In this document: one piece after another, positions 59,701-64,000 of the stretch
Layout of the letters: each line of letters starts with the position of its first letter
Position numbering within the stretch: the stretch's first letter is position 1
DNA from: Carya illinoinensis
Taxonomy: Eukaryota; Streptophyta; Magnoliopsida; Fagales; Juglandaceae
NCBI RefSeq assembly: GCF_018687715.1
Contig: NC_056758.1
Coordinates: 1,178,001 to 1,242,000 of the forward strand
Direction: 5' to 3'
Length of the DNA: 64,000 nucleotides
Made by a program: the position numbers and the translations under genes
Notes under the pieces: generated by a model
The model's database searches: none
Told to the model about the DNA's origin: nothing
Seen by the model: the letters and a program-made list of their open reading frames with translations, nothing else

Positions 59701-62352
59701 GAAGTATCTGTGAACATCTTCGAATGCCTTCTCATTAGTTGCCCTTATTGTAGCAATGATGGCTTTGTTTCCATAATTTTTATACTTTAGAACACTGCAT
59801 CTTTATAACTATAAAGGTATTACTTGCTGAGGACTTGGGAATTTTTTGTTGGTGACTGGCAGAGCCACAGAGTGAAGATATTGAGTGTTTTTTTTTTCTA
59901 ATTAAATTTACTATATCTAAAAATATTTTATGGTTCAATTCAGTGTTCCTCTCTTGACTGCATGTGGAATTTGTTGCTAAACAGTTTTGATGGATTGAAG
60001 TTTTACTTGAGATGCAAATGGCTTGTCGTACTTGGTTAGAATATCTTTCGTGCAATGATAATCTTTATAATTATAATCTTATACTTTAATGACATATTAG
60101 GAAGATAAGAGGTAATTGATATTTTAAGGTAGTTTTGTCATGTACTACCTGTTATACTGGTTGATGTGAACGGTTTCCTTTCTGGTGCTAATGCGTCTTT
60201 TATAATTTTAGGTATAATGTATTGGGCCTGTCAACGACCATCGGAGATTCATTTTTCCAAGCTTTGGATATACATTCAGTTGCTTTAGCCCTAGTGGAGA
60301 ATATACAGTCAATGGAGTTCAGGCATATAAGGCAGCTTGTTCATTCATTTTTTATTCCTTTGGTTAAATATTGCCCTTCTGATATGTGGGAGATCTGGCT
60401 AGAAAAACTTCTGCACCCTTTATTTCATTATTCTCAGCAAGCTCTCAGCTGCTCATGGTCCAGTCTTCTGCATGAAGGCAGGGTAAAGGTTCCAAACATC
60501 CACAAAATATTTGCTGGGTCAGACTTACAAGTGGAAGTAATGGAAGAAAAGCTACTCCGAGATCTAACTCGTGAAATATGTTCAATCCTCTCTGCTATTG
60601 CTGGGCCACCGTTAAATACTGCCCTTACTTCTTTAGAACAGTCTGGGCATATTAGTCGTGTGGATACGTCTTCTCTCAAAGATTTGGATGCATTTGCATC
60701 GAACTCTTTGGTTGGGTATGTGGATTTTCATTGTTTCTAGAGTTTTTCTTGTGTTTTCTGGGAGTCCTTTTACATCCCCATGATTTGTTTTTGGTCTATA
60801 AGTAACTTTGATTGTGCGAAATTATAATTATCTTTGATCTTTTCCCCCTTTTTTGGACCTAGTTGTTGAAAAATATTTAGTCCAACAAAATCTAATTTTG
60901 ACTGAAAAAAGTGTAATTTATTTGCAGTTTCCTGTTGATGCACAAAGGTCTAGCCATTCCGGCCTTGCAGATATGTTTAGAAGCCTTCACTTGGACAGAT
61001 GGTGAAGCCGTGACAAAAGTTTCTTCCTTCTGTGCTGCTGTGGTTGTCCTAACCATATCAACGAATAATGCAGAACTTCTACAATTTGTTTCTAAAGATT
61101 TGTTTTCTGCAATTATCCAAGGATTGGCACTCGAGTCAAATGCTATTATCAGTGCAGATCTGGTTGCTCTCTGTCGTGAAATATTTGTTTATCTCTGTGA
61201 TAGGGATCCAGCTCCCAGGCAGGTTGGTAGTGATGCCTCATTTTGTTTTGTCTTGGCATATGATGTTTATGAGCAAGTAAACTTTGATAAAAGGAATATC
61301 TTCAAAGTAATTAATGCTAGGATCTTCCCGTTTTGTTGTCCCAGATTTTGCTCTCACTGCCGTGTATCAAACCACATGATTTGGTTGCTTTTGAAGAAGC
61401 TTTGACAAAGACATCAAGTCCTAAGGAACAGAAGCAGCATATGAGGAGCTTGCTTTTGTTAGCTTCTGGAAACAAGTTAAAAGCCCTTGCTGCTCAGAAA
61501 AGTGTAAATGTTATTACAAATGTTTCGAGTAAGCACTCAGACTTCTTTATTGCGTTTTGTTTCTTTTTCACATGCAGTTATGTTGGAGAATCTTCCCTAC
61601 TGTTGATAATATGCTTTAGTTTTAGATTTAGTTCCTTAAGGTTCAAGGATCATGAAATAGTGGGATACAGACGTAGTTGCAAAATACTAATTACTATGTT
61701 TCTCGACTTCACGATATTTATTTTTGGTCTGGGTGTTTTCCATCTGTCCAATGGAATTCCATAACTATGAGGCCAAGAAGTGTTATAGAGATCTGTTACT
61801 CTCTCAATCATATAATCAGAGACACCACTCTTTCTATATTCTGCAAGTATTAATCCTTCGACTTTCCATGAGTGTTGAAATGGAAGTCCATTAGTATGAG
61901 GCCAAGGGATGTTATAGAAATCTGTTGCTCCCTCTATGATATGAGAGAGAGAGCCGCGGGGGGAGTATACTCCCAAGATCAAGACCTTTACCACTTAAGC
62001 CAACCCTGAGAAGTTTTGAAGATGATAAATTGAAATGCAGTGTTTTAAGAAGTTGGAAAATTGTCTTCAATACTCTCTTGCCCTTGGTTGGTTCGTTCTG
62101 CGAGTTGATCTCCCATGTCCTATATTTTTAGCTTAAGAATCTTATTTACCAGTCAAATAAAGCATTTCCATTATAAGTGATGCTTTTAATATTTATTTTC
62201 GGTGGTACATTCTGCTATTAGATAGCCTGTTAGTGTCACAATTTACTTACCGGTTGCACTCCTACTTTTCAGCGAGGCCTCGCAATTTGGTGAATACTGC
62301 AGAAACCAGATCTGATGATGGGGATGTTGTGGGGTTGGCAGCCATTTTGTGA
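43125..62352 (+). CDS. HST: HASTY, plant exportin-5 ortholog
   Basis: 22 exons joined in phase give 1209 codons plus stop: 43125-43238, 44161-44262, 47606-47749, 47833-47913, 48014-48083, 48215-48285, 48359-48522, 48614-48685, 48806-49043, 50832-50894, 50997-51287, 55865-55978, 56094-56220, 56344-56513, 56596-56697, 58086-58189, 58273-58567, 58706-58950, 60212-60715, 60928-61222, 61345-61528, 62273-62352. HASTY is an importin-beta-family HEAT-repeat protein required for normal miRNA accumulation and phase change in Arabidopsis. The N-terminal importin-beta/Xpo1-like part shows [19 protein letters not shown]. Characteristic stretches follow, such as [19 protein letters not shown]-like [13 protein letters not shown], and the conserved end [10 protein letters not shown]. 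Length agrees with the Arabidopsis protein (about 1200 aa). Introns 2, 9 and 11 contain LINE fragments. All introns are GT-AG. Confidence 0.96.
44624..44655 (-). mobile_element. Short reversed LINE tail in HASTY intron 2
   Basis: A T run followed by ataggtaaaaagaaattt resembles the reverse complement of the local LINE end (ttacctataaaaa). Flanks are not resolved. Confidence 0.4.
45222..46698 (+). mobile_element. 5'-truncated LINE in HASTY intron 2 with 15-bp TSD
   Basis: The target-site duplication atgagttggtattta occurs at 45207-45221 and 46699-46713. The element encodes the reverse-transcriptase C-terminus ([32 protein letters not shown]) and a zinc-finger/C-terminal segment with [19 protein letters not shown], ending in VSNNSN and a poly(A) tail. 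Two frame breaks (near 45705 and 46100) make it inactive, but long frames survive, so it is fairly young. It is in the same orientation as HASTY. Confidence 0.95.
49828..50238 (-). mobile_element. LINE 3' fragment in HASTY intron 9, minus strand
   Basis: tttttataggtaatcaagaa at the left is the reversed LINE end. Read on the minus strand, the right part gives ARTLWDDFF, matching the LINE at 52481-53252, so both come from one family. The insertion site is an AT/GT microsatellite. Confidence 0.8.
50255..50271 (-). mobile_element. Tail-only insertion in HASTY intron 9
   Basis: A T run followed by gataagt lies between two copies of an acaatgtgtgt word (about 50235 and 50273). Because the flank is a GT/AT microsatellite, slippage could also explain part of this. 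Confidence 0.45.
50693..50724 (+). repeat. 32-base T homopolymer
   Basis: An uninterrupted T run followed by a short AT microsatellite, in HASTY intron 9. It may be the reversed poly(A) tail of an old insertion, and its length may be affected by sequencing error. Confidence 0.9.
52481..53252 (+). mobile_element. Nested 5'-truncated LINE with 16-bp TSD
   Basis: agttttgattaatgga occurs at 52465-52480 and 53253-53268, and the host LINE frame resumes after it. The insert carries a LINE zinc-finger/C-terminal segment ([20 protein letters not shown]) and ends ggttacctatcaaaaaaa. It is the same family as the fragment at 49828-50238. Confidence 0.92.
53927..54067. mobile_element. MITE with 23-bp terminal inverted repeats
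   Basis: The left end caagccggtgtgtagagcac and the right end gtgctttacacaccggcttg are complementary with one difference. It is about 141 bp with an AT-rich centre. The target-site duplication is not clear. Confidence 0.85.
56269..56342 (+). repeat. Exact 37-bp tandem duplication at the HASTY intron 13 acceptor
   Basis: Two units share ttttgagtccttaaaaactt and ttggttacttgatcttaa. Only the second unit is followed by G, making the AG acceptor at 56342-56343. Confidence 0.92.
61748..61955. repeat. Two imperfect copies of a 65-bp unit in HASTY intron 21
   Basis: Both units (about 61762 and 61892) share tatgaggccaag and gttatagagatctgtt-like words. They lie downstream of a reversed SINE head. Confidence 0.7.
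61945..62006 (-). mobile_element. SINE-like 5' head, minus strand
   Basis: Reverse-complemented, the sequence reads ggttggcttaagtggtaaag followed by gtcttgatcttgggagtat, closely matching the first 50 bases of the SINE at 13085. No B box follows, so the body is different or lost. Confidence 0.6.
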
Positions 62353-63793
62353 TGGATTTTTAAGATCATGGTGGATTTCTTGTACAGAATTGAAGTTTCA
62401 ACGGAACGAGGGGATATCTTGTCTTGACATATACCGTGGTATGAGGCATCTTTTTCACGCCAAAGGTCCACAGAGGTTCACCCCCGGACACAGCCAGTCT
62501 GCCCCAAATGGAAGGTTTTGACCTGTTGTGCATAAATGTTTTAGGGCATTTCATTATTCCTCTGGTTTATTTTACCATATAAATTCGACCCTTTTTTCAT
62601 CTAATTCTCTTTATTATTTAGATTTCATCTTTTTTGCAATCAAATCCTTTTACCAAATTGCCTCATCTAAAACCTGTGAAATAAGCTGTTCATTATGGTG
62701 GTAACTTCACTTGTTCAGTGTGGGATTACTGTCATTGTTCCGAGGCAGATATAGGGTTGTCAAATGCTTGCAGCATCTCGATCTGCTTTAGATGCCATGT
62801 TTACTGTCCCTTTCAATTGTTATCTTACCCTCTAAAATTTTGAAAAGAAAATGCTATGGGTCCCAACACATTGTCCCGACTGTTTTTCTTTTTTAACTTA
62901 CTGATTTAGAAAGTGTTTTTAAAACAAAAGTAGAACGCAGTCCTCGGCGTCGTAGGCCTAGCATGACACATTGTTTGAAAAGGGTAGAAAAAGCCAACAT
63001 AATACAAGGCAGAAAAAAACAAGACAAAGAAGTCGAGGCAGAGAGTTTTCAGTACAAGCATGAGTCGTGCATTAGCAAACAAAGGCAAATATGTTAAATA
63101 ATGGATTATGAAGAAGCTATGGATGTTAGAGCTGGATTTAGCAGTTGTTTTGTGGAATTACCACCGGCCTGGAAGATGGCCAATGGGATTAGCAAGGTTG
63201 GCATTTTACATTTACAAAGCTTAGCCATAACGCCAAAGGTTGACATTTTACGTTTGTTGATATGACACGTTTCAAGTAAGTAGTCATTTAATTTAAATGG
63301 TTAACTTATAAAATTAATTAAAATATGTCATATCAACACGCATAATTGGGAATGACAATATATAAAACGAAGTCGTCGATATTTTAGAATCTAGGTAGGT
63401 AGGTCTAAGTAGACATGCTCATCATTCATAAGAGTAAATGGCAAAACTACTTTCGGCCATAAAATAAAAAAAGAAAAACGATACTTGCTAGCATTTACAA
63501 CGGCTAAAGCATTGCCAACAGAATCTACCAAGGAAAAAAGCATTTGTGCAAAAAGGGAAAGGAAAGGTTCAAGATTACTGACAAATTTCCCCATTTATGA
63601 AAGTTGACAAAGCATTTGTGCAACAGGATCTAGGTTTGAATGGCTGCTTGAAGAACGGTAGGTGAAGACTGTTAGATATTTAGTAAAAAACGATGGGATT
63701 TAGTTGCAAATGTGAATAGGTAGATAGATGGATGCTTCTATGCTAAGCAATTCCCTTTATAAAACACCAGGAACCCCCTAAACCAAAGCCTTC
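62353..63793. other. HASTY 3' UTR and intergenic DNA
   Basis: The first few hundred bases should be HASTY 3' UTR. No gene is seen between here and the promoter near 63794. A perfect 13-bp inverted repeat lies at 63255-63338. Confidence 0.6.
63255..63338. repeat. Short inverted repeat, possible MITE
   Basis: tgttgatatgaca (63255-63267) and tgtcatatcaaca (63326-63338) are exact complements, and the region between is AT-rich. Confidence 0.7.
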
Positions 63794-63801
63794 TATAAAA
63801 G
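63794..63801 (+). promoter_or_regulatory. TATA box of the Gly/Pro-rich gene
   Basis: TATAAAAG lies 126 bases before the ATG at 63920, consistent with transcription starting near 63825. Another TATAAAAC lies at about 63757. Confidence 0.6.
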
Positions 63802-63919
63802 TTGCCACAGAGTGACAGAAACTTTGGTCATTGCTCAAGTGCTGCAAGGGAGAGAAGGACAGAGCAACCTTCGTTTTGGTTACTGCAGATTGTTGTGGTT
63901 AACGTAGAGAGGTCTAGCA

Positions 63920-64000
63920 ATGGGTCCAGGAGGGCCAGGAGGACCAGGAGGGCCTGGAGGGCCAGGTTGGGGGGGTCCCCCGGGTCCTGGTGGGCCAGGA
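63920..64000 (+). CDS. Gly/Pro-rich protein, N-terminal part only
   Basis: ATG at 63920 opens a frame that runs off the window after 27 codons. The residues are almost only Gly and Pro in a GPG/GGP repeat (MGPGGPGGPGGPGGPG), with one Trp. Such starts are known in small plant Gly/Pro-rich proteins with a Cys-rich C-terminus, but the rest is not visible and no function can be assigned. A TATA box and a plausible leader precede it. Confidence 0.75.
   Translation, partial: MGPGGPGGPGGPGGPGWGGPPGPGGPG

Noticed and set aside
61233..61405. HASTY exon 20 continuing past 61222
   Set aside because: The continuation does not fit the family. The acceptor at 61345 gives the conserved [20 protein letters not shown].

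Overview
The window is nuclear DNA of a woody core eudicot. It has AT-rich intergenic DNA, GT-AG introns, a DYW-class PPR gene, a plant-type CDK-like kinase with an N-terminal MGC, the plant exportin HASTY, many LINE and MITE remnants and a tRNA-derived SINE. The repeat style suggests Fagales (walnut or oak relatives), but that is inference.

Layout, with all recognised genes on the + strand. A PPR-DYW gene lies at 2198-4558. Next comes a tandem segmental duplication. Block A (about 5.93-16.56 kb) holds a broken DRB copy, an intact NOP58 copy and a broken CDK-like kinase copy. Block B (about 23.16-35.0 kb, with gene ends extending from 20.8 to 39.55 kb) holds complete DRB (20837-25448), NOP58 (28372-31937) and CDK-like kinase (33944-39550) genes. 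HASTY (43125-62352) follows, with 22 coding exons that I could join in frame to 1209 residues. The window ends in the first 27 codons of a Gly/Pro-rich protein gene (63920 onward).

Gene models were built by hand from splice signals and reading frame. For every multi-exon gene the exon lengths sum to a multiple of three and the joined protein matches its family end to end: NOP58-A 576 aa, NOP58-B 575 aa, DRB 540 aa, kinase 584 aa, HASTY 1209 aa.

Functions: NOP58 is a core box C/D snoRNP protein, so this locus carries two intact copies of a ribosome-biogenesis gene. The DRB protein binds dsRNA, and HASTY is the exportin-5-like factor needed for normal miRNA levels; the two small-RNA genes sit about 18 kb apart with no sign of co-regulation. 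The kinase belongs to the plant CDK-like group with a putative myristoylation site, and the PPR protein is a likely organellar RNA editing factor.

I did not find an undescribed multi-gene system. The most unusual signals are: (1) the duplication, which lets many insertions be read as filled versus empty sites; (2) very short insertions that contain only a LINE-type tail yet have clear target-site duplications; (3) a near-perfect 37-bp inverted repeat with a 7-nt loop inside an intron of the dsRNA-binding protein gene; (4) a LINE flanked by direct repeats of about 150 bp; and (5) a 23-codon uORF ending two bases before the HASTY start codon.
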